This document shows positions 1 to 6,466 of a DNA stretch of 6,488 bases, one piece after another. The position numbers and the translations under genes were made by a program. This DNA is from Bacillota bacterium (GTDB lineage Bacteria > Bacillota > Clostridia > Tissierellales > Peptoniphilaceae). Numbering within the stretch: position 1 is the first letter of the stretch; each line of letters starts with the position of its first letter. The stretch lies in contig JAEXBH010000031.1 of assembly GCA_023394215.1 (NCBI GenBank), positions 1 through 6,488 on the forward strand, written 5' to 3'. Under the pieces are notes generated by a model. It was not told the DNA's origin, did no database searches, and was given only the letters and a program-made list of their open reading frames with translations.

Positions 1-778
1 AAAAAAATATATGACGAGTCAAATTTTAGATGAAAAATTTAAACTTTTGGATATGGTTGATAATCAAACTGCTGTAAAGGGCCATTTAAACCTGGATATA
101 GCTTATAAAAAAATCTTGGATTACACTTATCCTTATCAGGAAGATATAGGGCTTTCATATAAGAAAACCGTATCAGAACTTTCAGAAAAAAATGATAATA
201 GGAGTCTTGATTTTAAATCCTATCCTAAAATTTTTGCTGACAGAAGCATAGGAACTTCCTTAAAGCAAGCAATATTTTCGGGACAGGGGAAAGACTATAA
301 TCCTATGCAAAAAGGAACAGTTTTTCATTATGTGCTTCAAAATTTGGATCTTAAGAAATACAGCGAGGAAGAATTGACGGAAGCTTTAAATAAAATGCTC
401 GAAAATGACTTCATTAACAGAGAAGAACTGAATTTGATTGATGTCGATAAACTTTTGGATTTTTTTAATTCTCCACTTTGCCAAAGGATAGCGGCAAGTG
501 AAAGTTATCATAAGGAAGAATCCTTTACGATGAAGATACGAGAAAATGCAAATGACGTTTATGTTGACGGACAGGTGGATATCTTTTTTATAGAAGATAA
601 TAAGATATCAATTGTAGATTTTAAGAGCAACAAGGTTCCGAATAATAATCTTTACAGTAAACAATTGAATTACTATGCTGAAGGCCTGTCAAAAGCTTTG
701 AGTTTGGAAATCAAAGATCTTATGATTTATTGGATTATGACGGGAGAAGTTACTAAAATTAAGAGGGCAGATTTATGA
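1..778 (+). CDS. addA: AddA, ATP-dependent helicase/nuclease subunit A, C-terminal nuclease part (5' partial)
   Basis: AddA is the helicase-nuclease subunit of AddAB, the Gram-positive counterpart of RecBCD that resects double-strand breaks for RecA-dependent repair in the cytoplasm. The reading frame is open to the left edge (first full codon at 2), so the ATG at 11 is internal and roughly the first 900-1000 residues of a protein usually about 1200 aa are missing. Counting from that ATG, residues 51-57 (KKTVSEL) match the conserved segment before the nuclease domain. The PD-(D/E)XK-type nuclease core then follows: GTVFH at 102-106 with its His, VDGQVD at 185-190, VDFKSNK at 202-208 with the catalytic D203 and K205, and QLNYYAEGL at 218-226. 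All expected catalytic residues are present. The C-terminus is complete. addB would be expected upstream of addA but cannot be seen. A hairpin terminator begins at the stop codon. Confidence 0.88.
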   Translation, partial: KKYMTSQILDEKFKLLDMVDNQTAVKGHLNLDIAYKKILDYTYPYQEDIGLSYKKTVSELSEKNDNRSLDFKSYPKIFADRSIGTSLKQAIFSGQGKDYNPMQKGTVFHYVLQNLDLKKYSEEELTEALNKMLENDFINREELNLIDVDKLLDFFNSPLCQRIAASESYHKEESFTMKIRENANDVYVDGQVDIFFIEDNKISIVDFKSNKVPNNNLYSKQLNYYAEGLSKALSLEIKDLMIYWIMTGEVTKIKRADL

Positions 779-826
779 AATAAGGGTGTACAAGGAAACT
801 GATGTTTCTGAGTACACCCTATTTTA
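778..826. terminator. Bidirectional Rho-independent terminator between addA and the convergent reductase gene
   Basis: Perfect 9-bp inverted repeat AGGGTGTAC (783-791) / GTACACCCT (812-820). A second inner stem, GAAAC (795-799) / GTTTC (804-808), closes on a TGAT loop. The stem is flanked by A-rich sequence on the left and ATTTTAT on the right, so the structure can end transcripts from either side. This fits its place between two convergent genes whose stops lie at 778 and 837. Confidence 0.85.
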
Positions 827-836
827 TAAAAATTTA

Positions 837-1568
837 TCAGCACAAGCCCCCGTTTATCCCTATAATTTGTCCGCTTATATAATTTGCCTTATCACTTATG
901 AGAAAATTTATCAAATTTGCTACTTCATCAGCTTCTCCTATCCTGCCAAGAGGTACTTCTTCAGCATAGGCCTCTATGGATTCGTTAGGTATAAGAGAAA
1001 GCATATCTGTCTTTATACCTCCCGGAGCAACAGCATTAACCCTGATGTTTGATGGTCCTACTTCTTTTGCAATGGCCTTTGTATATGCTATTACAGCTCC
1101 CTTGCTGGCTGAATAGGAGCTTTCCATAGAGCCTCCTATTTGTCCCCATATTGAAGCCAGGTTGATTATAACGCCGTTTTTATTGGAAATCATATGCTTC
1201 AGGGCAAGTTTGGTACAATAAAACATTCCGTGGACATTGACATCAAAAATTCTTTTCCAATTATCAACACTTATATCCTGGGCAAAGTTTATGTCGGCTA
1301 TACCTGCATTATTTATCAGTATATCAACATGGGAAAACTTGTCTTCAATAAAGTTAAACATCTTTTTTACCTGTTCAAAGTCCCCGACATCGGCTTTAAA
1401 CTTTACAGCATTTAAGCCCTTTTTTCTTAAAATCTCAACAACTTCATCCGCCATGAGATCTTCTTTCATATAATTTATTACTACATTAAGGTTTTTATCT
1501 TCCAAGCAAAGGGCTACGGCTCTGCCTATACCCCTTGAAGCCCCGGTAATTAAAATAGTCTTTCTCAT
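837..1568 (-). CDS. SDR-family NAD(P)-dependent oxidoreductase (FabG-like; possibly EF-P 5-aminopentanone reductase)
   Basis: This is a classical short-chain dehydrogenase/reductase of 243 aa, the usual length for the family, with no signal peptide and so cytoplasmic. It has the Rossmann cofactor motif TGASRGIG (8-15), D60 in the adenine-binding region, NNAG (86-89), and the full catalytic tetrad N111, S139, Y152 and K156 (YSASK). The PG motif at 182-183 and the C-terminal GINGG complete the fold. The segment SIWGQIGGSMESSYSASK (139-156) resembles YmfI-type reductases that finish the 5-aminopentanol modification of elongation factor P; generic 3-oxoacyl-ACP reductase is the main alternative. 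No fatty-acid synthesis genes are nearby to favour FabG. An in-frame ATG at 1580 would add four residues, but it has no ribosome binding site. The ATG at 1568 has GGAG six bases upstream, and that GGAG lies inside the longer frame, so 1568 is chosen. The gene is monocistronic and divergent from the ABC exporter. Confidence 0.88.
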   Translation of the reverse strand: MRKTILITGASRGIGRAVALCLEDKNLNVVINYMKEDLMADEVVEILRKKGLNAVKFKADVGDFEQVKKMFNFIEDKFSHVDILINNAGIADINFAQDISVDNWKRIFDVNVHGMFYCTKLALKHMISNKNGVIINLASIWGQIGGSMESSYSASKGAVIAYTKAIAKEVGPSNIRVNAVAPGGIKTDMLSLIPNESIEAYAEEVPLGRIGEADEVANLINFLISDKANYISGQIIGINGGLC

Positions 1569-1574
1569 AAAAAT

Positions 1575-1578
1575 CTCC
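1575..1578 (-). promoter_or_regulatory. Ribosome binding site that decides the reductase start
   Basis: On the minus strand GGAG lies six bases before the ATG at 1568. The upstream in-frame ATG at 1580 is preceded only by AT-rich sequence with no purine-rich motif. The GGAG therefore supports 1568 as the true start. Confidence 0.75.
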
Positions 1579-1582
1579 ATAT

Positions 1583-1612
1583 TTTACAAATATTTCTGTA
1601 TTATATTATAAT
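1583..1612 (+). promoter_or_regulatory. Sigma-A-type promoter of the ABC exporter operon
   Basis: TTTACA at 1583-1588 (5 of 6 matches to the -35 consensus) and TATAAT at 1607-1612 (perfect -10), with an 18-bp spacer. Transcription would start near 1619, leaving a leader of about 12 bases that just includes the AGGAG ribosome binding site at 1621-1625. The -10 lies inside a palindrome that also offers -10 boxes to the opposite strand. Confidence 0.6.
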
Positions 1613-1618
1613 ATAATA
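1599..1618. promoter_or_regulatory. 20-bp perfect AT palindrome with TATAAT boxes on both strands (divergent promoter core)
   Basis: The segment is self-complementary over all 20 bases, centred between 1608 and 1609, and made only of A and T. It contains TATAAT on the + strand at 1607-1612 and 1612-1617, and on the - strand at 1610-1605 and 1605-1600. It is the only space available for a promoter of the minus-strand reductase, but I see no good -35 for that direction, so that promoter is less certain. It could also be an operator, or simply two overlapping -10 elements. Confidence 0.5.
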
Positions 1619-1620
1619 TC

Positions 1621-1625
1621 AGGAG
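1621..1625 (+). promoter_or_regulatory. Ribosome binding site of the ABC exporter
   Basis: AGGAG followed by a five-base spacer to the ATG at 1631. It confirms that start and places the mRNA 5' end close to the site if the predicted promoter is right. Confidence 0.7.
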
Positions 1626-1630
1626 AAATT

Positions 1631-3421
1631 ATGGAAAATAAAAAATATAGCAATAAAGAATTATTAAGAAAATTTATTCCCTTTTACAGAAAGTATAAAA
1701 AGATATTTATAATGGATATGTTGGCGGCTGTATTGACCGTTGTGTCCGAATTGACGCTCCCGCTTATAATAAGAAATATAACCAACTTATCTGCCGTAGG
1801 GATCGAAAATATAACCTTAAATTATATAGTTACTATAGCTTTCATATATCTTTTACTTAAGCTTTTGGAAATATCGGCAAATTATTTTATGCAAAAAAAT
1901 GGGCATATTATGGGAGCTATGATAGAAAGAGATATGAGGAAAAAGGTTTTTGCTCATGTGCAATATTTGTCTGATGAGTTTTTCAACAATACAAAAATCG
2001 GGCAGCTCATGGCTCGTATAACTACCGACTTATTTGATGTTACGGAGTTTGCCCATCATGGGCCTGAGGAATTTTTAGTTGCTGCCGTTAAAATACTTGT
2101 ATCATTTATTATCCTTATAAATATAAATATCACTTTGACCCTTGTAATATTCTGTATTTTGCCGCTTATGTTTGCTTTAACGAGGAGGGTAAGGAAAAAA
2201 ATCAGGAATACAAATAAGAGTCAGAGACATCAGATAGGAGAGATAAATTCAAGTATAGAGGATTCTCTATTGGGTATAAAGGTTATAAAGTCATTTGCAA
2301 ATGAGGAAATTGAGATTAAAAAATTTGACGAGGATAATAAGAAATTTTTAAACCTTAAGAGAATATTTTATTCAAACCTTTCAAATTTTCAGGTTATTAC
2401 AAGAGCCTTGGATGCCTTTATGTATATTACGGTTTTGCTTTTAGGAACTTTTTTGCTTAGCAAGGGTACTATAAGTTCCGGGGATTTTGTTATGTATATA
2501 ATGTATGTAACTTCACTTTTAACAACCGTAAAAAAGATAGTTGATTTCACTGAGACTTATGAGAAGGGTATGACCGGCATTGAGAGATTTGTAGAGCTTA
2601 TGGATGTAAGTCCAAAGATAAAGGATAGAGATTTAGCTCTGGAACTTCATAATGTTAAGGGGAATATAGAATTTGATAATGTAAGTTTTTCTTATCGAAA
2701 AGAAGATCGATTTGATAAATATTATGATGAAAAACTTGTTTTGAAAGATATAAGTCTAAGCATAAAGAAGGGAGAAAATATAGCTATTGTCGGACCTTCC
2801 GGAGGAGGAAAGACCACACTTACAAATCTTATTCCGAGATTTTATGATGTGAATGAGGGTTCTGTTAAAATAGACGGAGTAGATATAAGGGATATAAAAT
2901 TATCCTCGCTTAGGGATAATATAGGCATGGTTCAGCAGGATGTATATCTGTTCAGCGGCAGTATACTTGATAATATAAGATATGGTAAACCGGATGCAAG
3001 CATTGAGGATATAGAGAAAGCAGCTGATTTAGCCGGAGCAAGGGATTTTATAGATGAGCTTCCTGACGGCTTTGATACTTATGTAGGAGAAAGAGGGTTA
3101 AAATTATCAGGTGGGCAAAAGCAAAGGATATCTATTGCCAGGGTATTTTTGAAAAATCCTCCTATATTAATTTTGGATGAGGCAACATCAGCTTTGGACA
3201 ATAAGAGTGAAAAAATAGTTCAGGAGTCTTTGGATAAACTTTCTAAAGGGAGAACTACAATCACAATAGCTCATAGATTGACAACTATTATAAATGCTGA
3301 TAAGATTCTGGTCTTAACGGATCAGGGTATAGTTGAGCAGGGAAGTCATGAAGCCTTACTTGCTCAAAGAGGAGAGTATTATAACTTATATAATACTTTA
3401 GAAAATCATACGATAGGATAA
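1631..3421 (+). CDS. ABC transporter, fused permease and ATP-binding half-transporter (type IV exporter fold)
   Basis: A 596-aa half-transporter of the MsbA/LmrA/BmrA-like exporter superfamily, expected to act as a dimer in the cytoplasmic membrane. The N-terminal half (about 1-320) is the six-helix membrane domain, with hydrophobic stretches near 25-50, 62-84, 148-182 and 258-300. The ATPase domain (about 344-590) is complete: A-loop Y355, Walker A GPSGGGKT (388-395, K394), Q-loop Q436, signature LSGGQ (492-496), Walker B ILILDE (512-517, catalytic E517), D-loop SALD (520-523) and H-loop H548. It should therefore hydrolyse ATP. Substrate cannot be read from the sequence; drugs, lipids and peptides are all carried by relatives. 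A single half-transporter gene with no ABC partner nearby suggests a homodimer. It is the first gene of a four-gene operon, with only two bases between its stop and the next start. Confidence 0.92.
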   Translation: MENKKYSNKELLRKFIPFYRKYKKIFIMDMLAAVLTVVSELTLPLIIRNITNLSAVGIENITLNYIVTIAFIYLLLKLLEISANYFMQKNGHIMGAMIERDMRKKVFAHVQYLSDEFFNNTKIGQLMARITTDLFDVTEFAHHGPEEFLVAAVKILVSFIILININITLTLVIFCILPLMFALTRRVRKKIRNTNKSQRHQIGEINSSIEDSLLGIKVIKSFANEEIEIKKFDEDNKKFLNLKRIFYSNLSNFQVITRALDAFMYITVLLLGTFLLSKGTISSGDFVMYIMYVTSLLTTVKKIVDFTETYEKGMTGIERFVELMDVSPKIKDRDLALELHNVKGNIEFDNVSFSYRKEDRFDKYYDEKLVLKDISLSIKKGENIAIVGPSGGGKTTLTNLIPRFYDVNEGSVKIDGVDIRDIKLSSLRDNIGMVQQDVYLFSGSILDNIRYGKPDASIEDIEKAADLAGARDFIDELPDGFDTYVGERGLKLSGGQKQRISIARVFLKNPPILILDEATSALDNKSEKIVQESLDKLSKGRTTITIAHRLTTIINADKILVLTDQGIVEQGSHEALLAQRGEYYNLYNTLENHTIG

Positions 3422-3423
3422 TT

Positions 3424-4194
3424 ATGAAAAAAATTTGGGGAAATGTATTATTTAGAATCGGGAAAATTACAGAAGCGATATTTAATGGACTTATATACCT
3501 TATGGAAGCTATTTTAAAACTTGGTATAGCAGCAAGGATGTTTGTTTTACCCATAGTGGTATTGGTGGGTTTAGCCATATTTGCTATGCCTTTAATCCTT
3601 GTCTTTATTCTTACACCGGGGGGCATAACCTTAGTTTTGACTGTAGCTTTTATTTTACTTTTACCATTCTTAGGCAGAAAGGGTAGCAGTTGGCTTAAAT
3701 ATGCAAAGTATGTCGTGACAGAGTACTTATACGCAAAGTCCGACTATTACAGATTCGGAAGGGGAAGCGGTAAAGGGAGTTTTTCCGATTATTCCAATGC
3801 TTATAAGAGAAAGCAGGAAGAAGAGTTTGAGAAGGAAAGACAAAGGCAAAGAGAGGAACAAAACGCCTATTGGAACCAAGTTTTTGAGGAATTTTTCAGA
3901 CAAAACGGGTCTTATAATGGACAGGGAGGATATACAGGCGGCTATGGCGGCTACCAATCGAGCTATAATCCTATGGGAGATTTCAAAAGCAAGTACGAAA
4001 AATCCTGTGATATCTTGGGTGTGTCATATAGTACGGATATTTACGAGGTAAAGTTAAATTATAGAAAGTTAGCCAAAAAATACCATCCTGACTTGAATAA
4101 GGAGCCGGGAGCCGATGAGAAGTTTAAGGAAATCACAGAAGCTTATGACTTTTTATCTGAGGATAATATAAAAAGATATAAAAATTTAGTTTAG
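3424..4194 (+). CDS. Membrane-anchored J-domain (DnaJ-like) protein
   Basis: A 256-aa protein with an unusual layout. A possibly amphipathic N-terminal segment (1-38) is followed by two membrane helices (about 41-63 and 68-83) joined by a short TPGG turn. Then come a basic stretch, a charged Glu/Arg/Gln-rich helical region (about 126-160, possible coiled coil), a Gly/Tyr-rich linker with three GGY units (168-177), and a C-terminal J-domain (about 192-256) with the invariant HPD at 221-223. J-domains stimulate the ATPase of DnaK/Hsp70, so this protein probably recruits DnaK to the inner face of the membrane; the hairpin topology would leave both ends cytoplasmic. It lacks the zinc-finger and substrate-binding domains of DnaJ itself, so it is a class C type J-protein. 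The start overlaps nothing: AGGA at 3415-3418, inside the end of the ABC gene, serves as ribosome binding site. The client is unknown; the ABC exporter is one candidate. Confidence 0.85.
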   Translation: MKKIWGNVLFRIGKITEAIFNGLIYLMEAILKLGIAARMFVLPIVVLVGLAIFAMPLILVFILTPGGITLVLTVAFILLLPFLGRKGSSWLKYAKYVVTEYLYAKSDYYRFGRGSGKGSFSDYSNAYKRKQEEEFEKERQRQREEQNAYWNQVFEEFFRQNGSYNGQGGYTGGYGGYQSSYNPMGDFKSKYEKSCDILGVSYSTDIYEVKLNYRKLAKKYHPDLNKEPGADEKFKEITEAYDFLSEDNIKRYKNLV

Positions 4195-4199
4195 AGGAG
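4195..4199 (+). promoter_or_regulatory. Ribosome binding site of msrAB
   Basis: AGGAG directly after the stop codon of the J-protein gene, six bases before the ATG at 4206. It supports this start and translation from the shared operon mRNA. Confidence 0.7.
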
Positions 4200-4205
4200 C
4201 TTAAA

Positions 4206-5150
4206 ATGAAAGAAACCGTATATTTTGCCGCAGGTTGTTTTTGGGGCAGTCAGGCATATTTTGATAAAATTGACGGGGTTTTGGAAACCCAGGTGGGTTA
4301 TGCAAACGGGATTTTGGAAAATCCCACTTATGAGCAAGTTTGTTCAGGAGCCACAGGGTGTGCCGAGGTGGTTAAGTTGGTTTTTGATAATAAGATAATT
4401 AACCTTTATCAACTTTTGACCCATTTGTTCAGGATTATAGATCCTACACTTTATAACAGGCAGGGAAATGATGTTGGAAAACAATATAGAAGTGGTGTTT
4501 ATACAACTTCTGCAAGTCAAAATAAAATAGTTGAAGATTTTTTTAATATAGTAAGAGTAAATTATGACAAGGATATACTTACCGAGAATTTACCTTTGGA
4601 AAATTATTATCCTGCAGAAGAATATCATCAAAAGTATTTGGAAAAAAATCCGGGCGGTTATTGTCACGTAGATTTAAGCATACTTGATGAGGATCAAAAT
4701 CAAGCAAAATTTGAAAAATTGCCAGATGAGAGGTTAAGAGAAGAACTGACCGAACTTCAATATGAGGTTACTCAAAAATCAGCTACTGAAAGACCCTTTA
4801 CCAGTGAATATGAAAATTTTTATGAGAAAGGAATTTATGTTGATATAGTAACCGGAGAGCCCTTGTTTGCTTCAAGCAGCAAATTTGATTCGGGTTGCGG
4901 ATGGCCGTCTTTTTCTAAACCGATTCAAAATAATACTATAAATTATTATGAAGACTTATCTATTGAGGGAAGAAGAAGGATTGAAGTTAAGAGTAAAATA
5001 GGGGATTCTCATCTTGGTCATGTATTTAATGACGGCCCTAAGGAATTGGGTGGTTTAAGGTATTGTATAAATGGGGCAAGTTTAAAATTTATTCCGCTTG
5101 AAGATATGGAAAAGGAAGGATATACTGAATATATCAATCTTGTGGAGTAA
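4206..5150 (+). CDS. msrAB: Bifunctional peptide methionine sulfoxide reductase MsrA/MsrB
   Basis: This fused enzyme reduces both stereoisomers of oxidised methionine in proteins: the MsrA half acts on S-sulfoxides and the MsrB half on R-sulfoxides. It depends on thioredoxin or a similar donor. At 314 aa it is typical of two-domain MsrAB without a thioredoxin module. MsrA (about 1-160) has the catalytic Cys11 in GCFWG, the [14 protein letters not shown] segment (140-153), and a likely resolving Cys153. After a linker of about 30 residues, MsrB (about 180-305) shows RPFTSEYE (196-203), SGCGWPSF (229-236) with the likely resolving Cys231, LGHVFNDGP (270-278), and the catalytic Cys287 in RYCIN. 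The zinc-binding CxxC pairs of some MsrB proteins are absent. There is no signal peptide, so it is cytoplasmic. An oddity is TGCAE (50-54), where many MsrA proteins have TGHAE. It is third in the operon, 11 bp after the J-protein. Confidence 0.95.
   Translation: MKETVYFAAGCFWGSQAYFDKIDGVLETQVGYANGILENPTYEQVCSGATGCAEVVKLVFDNKIINLYQLLTHLFRIIDPTLYNRQGNDVGKQYRSGVYTTSASQNKIVEDFFNIVRVNYDKDILTENLPLENYYPAEEYHQKYLEKNPGGYCHVDLSILDEDQNQAKFEKLPDERLREELTELQYEVTQKSATERPFTSEYENFYEKGIYVDIVTGEPLFASSSKFDSGCGWPSFSKPIQNNTINYYEDLSIEGRRRIEVKSKIGDSHLGHVFNDGPKELGGLRYCINGASLKFIPLEDMEKEGYTEYINLVE
5144..5147 (+). promoter_or_regulatory. Ribosome binding site that decides a GTG start
   Basis: GGAG in the last codons of msrAB, seven bases before the GTG at 5155. 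In-frame upstream alternatives are TTG codons at 5098 and 5140, which lie inside msrAB and lack a well-placed Shine-Dalgarno sequence. The GTG start also begins the protein with a basic stretch and membrane anchor, as expected. Confidence 0.72.
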
Positions 5151-5154
5151 AAAA

Positions 5155-6222
5155 GTGGAAACTAAAAGCGTAAGAAAACTGAGAAAAAAAGTTAAAATAA
5201 AAAAGAAAGTAAAATTTAAGCTTAGATTTTTCATATTTATTGCTTTGTTGTTTCTTTTACCTATAGGGGCAGTTTACCTTTTGTTCTTCAGAAAGGAAAA
5301 AGAAGTAAATTATCTCGAGAAAGCCAAAAATTATTACCAATCAAGTTTTAGTTATGATAAGGCTCTTAGATTGGAAAATGAAAATCTTTTTTATGCAAGT
5401 TACACATATCAGGAAGGGCAATATAAAAAGATTAAAACAGGTTCTAATATAGCTGACAAGACCAAAATAAGCTTAGCTTATAATTTAATACAGGAAATAG
5501 GAAAATATTTTGATGAAAATAAGTTGAACTTAGAAGATTTGCACTTATATATAAAGGATTTGAATACAGGTCAGATTTTCAGTCAAGGAGGTAATACCAA
5601 GCTTTCATTATTTGAAGTCAATAGGATTTTGACCGGCATGGCTATATATGACGGTATAAAATCAGGTACAATATCCATATCTGACAGTGTTTTGTTAACT
5701 GAGGGAGCCTTAGCATCTTCAAGCTATTATTTTGATAGAGGAGGAATAGGCAAATACTATTCCCTAAAAGAATTGCTTAATTTAGGTTTAAATAATAAGG
5801 ATCAAACAGCTATAAATATGATGCAAAATCATATAGTAAATAAATGCAAAAAGGGTCCGGCGGAAGTTTATTCATCCCTATATGCCATAAATTTTGATGG
5901 AGATGCCTTAAGTTTGAATGACATAGGAAAGCTTATGGACAGACTATATAATAATACGGATATATATAGTTATTTTGCTAATATAAGCAGCCAGGAAAAT
6001 ATGGACTTGTTTTTGAATTCAATGTTCATAGAAAAGGTTAGTTATAACATAAAAGAGGATAAGGAAAGTTATAAATTTGATGCGGGACTGGTAGATTCCA
6101 ACAGTAGGTACGTTTATGTCGTTTATAGCGATAAATTATCAAAAAAAGTAATACAGGATTTGGGAGATATAGTAAATAGAAATATAGACCAATATTCGAT
6201 CAATCAATTAATATTTAAGTAA
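5155..6222 (+). CDS. Membrane-anchored class A beta-lactamase-like (serine hydrolase fold) protein, probably catalytically inactive
   Basis: The protein is 355 aa from the GTG start. A very basic N-terminus (about 4-24) precedes one membrane helix (about 25-45), so the rest should lie outside the cytoplasmic membrane. From about 105 to the end it follows the class A beta-lactamase/PBP-like pattern: a helix, then LYIKDLNTGQIFSQG (131-145), a serine-motif position, helices with GTISISDSV (171-179), YYSLKELL (201-208), the SDN position, and two C-terminal strands. The key residues look lost. SxxK is SLFE (151-154, Glu for Lys), SDN reads KDQ (215-217) before TA, and the KTG position reads DAG (309-311). 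I therefore infer a pseudoenzyme, perhaps binding cell wall or a partner; an active enzyme of another alignment cannot be excluded. It starts 4 bp after the msrAB stop and is last in the operon, just before a terminator. Confidence 0.78.
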   Translation: METKSVRKLRKKVKIKKKVKFKLRFFIFIALLFLLPIGAVYLLFFRKEKEVNYLEKAKNYYQSSFSYDKALRLENENLFYASYTYQEGQYKKIKTGSNIADKTKISLAYNLIQEIGKYFDENKLNLEDLHLYIKDLNTGQIFSQGGNTKLSLFEVNRILTGMAIYDGIKSGTISISDSVLLTEGALASSSYYFDRGGIGKYYSLKELLNLGLNNKDQTAINMMQNHIVNKCKKGPAEVYSSLYAINFDGDALSLNDIGKLMDRLYNNTDIYSYFANISSQENMDLFLNSMFIEKVSYNIKEDKESYKFDAGLVDSNSRYVYVVYSDKLSKKVIQDLGDIVNRNIDQYSINQLIFK

Positions 6223-6268
6223 TTTCAGCCCGCTAAACAGCCATTTTAAGCGGGCTGAAAAATTTTTT
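6223..6268 (+). terminator. Strong Rho-independent terminator ending the four-gene operon
   Basis: Perfect 12-bp stem TTTCAGCCCGCT (6223-6234) / AGCGGGCTGAAA (6249-6260) with a 14-base loop, followed by AATTTTTT. It begins directly after the stop codon at 6220-6222. It insulates the operon from the strong tandem promoters that start ten bases further on. Confidence 0.93.
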
Positions 6269-6277
6269 AAAAAAGTC

Positions 6278-6306
6278 TTGACATAAAGGGTAAAGGGATG
6301 TAATAT
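6278..6306 (+). promoter_or_regulatory. Upstream promoter P1 of the presumed rRNA operon
   Basis: Perfect -35 TTGACA (6278-6283), a 17-bp spacer, and -10 TAATAT (6301-6306, 4 of 6). It is preceded by an A-run (6269-6274) that may act as an UP-like element. The transcript would start near 6313 and run through a small hairpin. Confidence 0.68.
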
Positions 6307-6311
6307 ATAAG

Positions 6312-6349
6312 AAGTCACTCGGTAAGAAACGAGTCGGAAGTTAAGACTT
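6312..6349 (+). other. Leader hairpin region downstream of P1
   Basis: An inner inverted repeat ACTCG (6317-6321) / CGAGT (6330-6334) lies within an outer pair AAGTC (6312-6316) / GACTT (6345-6349). It sits at the predicted 5' end of the P1 transcript. No T-run follows, so it is not an obvious terminator. Confidence 0.45.
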
Positions 6350-6371
6350 AAATAAAAAAATAAAAAAAGAC

Positions 6372-6400
6372 TTGACAAGATAAGTTTTGAGTGATATAGT
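6372..6400 (+). promoter_or_regulatory. Downstream promoter P2 of the presumed rRNA operon
   Basis: Perfect -35 TTGACA (6372-6377), an exact 17-bp spacer, and -10 TATAGT (6395-6400, 5 of 6). An A-rich tract at 6350-6370 upstream looks like an UP element. The strength and the pairing with P1 are typical of rRNA operons in low-GC Gram-positive bacteria. Confidence 0.8.
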
Positions 6401-6406
6401 AATAAA

Positions 6407-6423
6407 GTCGCTGATGAAGCGGC
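6407..6423 (+). other. Leader hairpin downstream of P2
   Basis: GTCGCT (6407-6412) pairs with AGCGGC (6418-6423), one G-U pair included, across a five-base loop. It lies at or next to the predicted P2 start and mirrors the hairpin placed after P1. Confidence 0.45.
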
Positions 6424-6455
6424 GAAGAACCTAAACAAATAAATAACGTTAATAA

Positions 6456-6466
6456 CTTTGAGAAAA
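6456..6466 (+). promoter_or_regulatory. boxA-like antitermination element in the presumed 16S leader
   Basis: CTTTGAGAAAA resembles the CTTTGAAAACT element found in the leaders of Gram-positive rRNA operons, where NusB/NusE bind to prevent premature termination. Its position after P2 and before the right edge fits. The match is imperfect, so this is tentative. Confidence 0.4.

Noticed and set aside
786..1052. Open frame of 88 codons on the + strand
   Set aside because: It starts in the terminator hairpin and runs antisense to the well-supported reductase; no motif or ribosome binding site.
1194..1473. Two overlapping + strand frames of 73 and 78 codons
   Set aside because: Both are antisense shadows of the reductase gene with no recognisable protein features.
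3288..3626. Minus-strand frame across the exporter/J-protein junction
   Set aside because: Antisense to two strongly supported genes; no ribosome binding site or family resemblance.
3727..4051. Minus-strand frame (3727-3957) and + strand frame (3797-4051) inside the J-protein gene
   Set aside because: Composition artefacts of the charged and Gly/Tyr-rich region; the J-protein frame explains this DNA.
6341..6351. TTAAG-A-CTTAA near-palindrome
   Set aside because: It has only a one-base centre, so it cannot form a hairpin, and it is short enough to occur by chance in AT-rich DNA.
6208..6438. Minus-strand frame of 76 codons
   Set aside because: It spans the terminator and both tandem promoters, which explain the region better.
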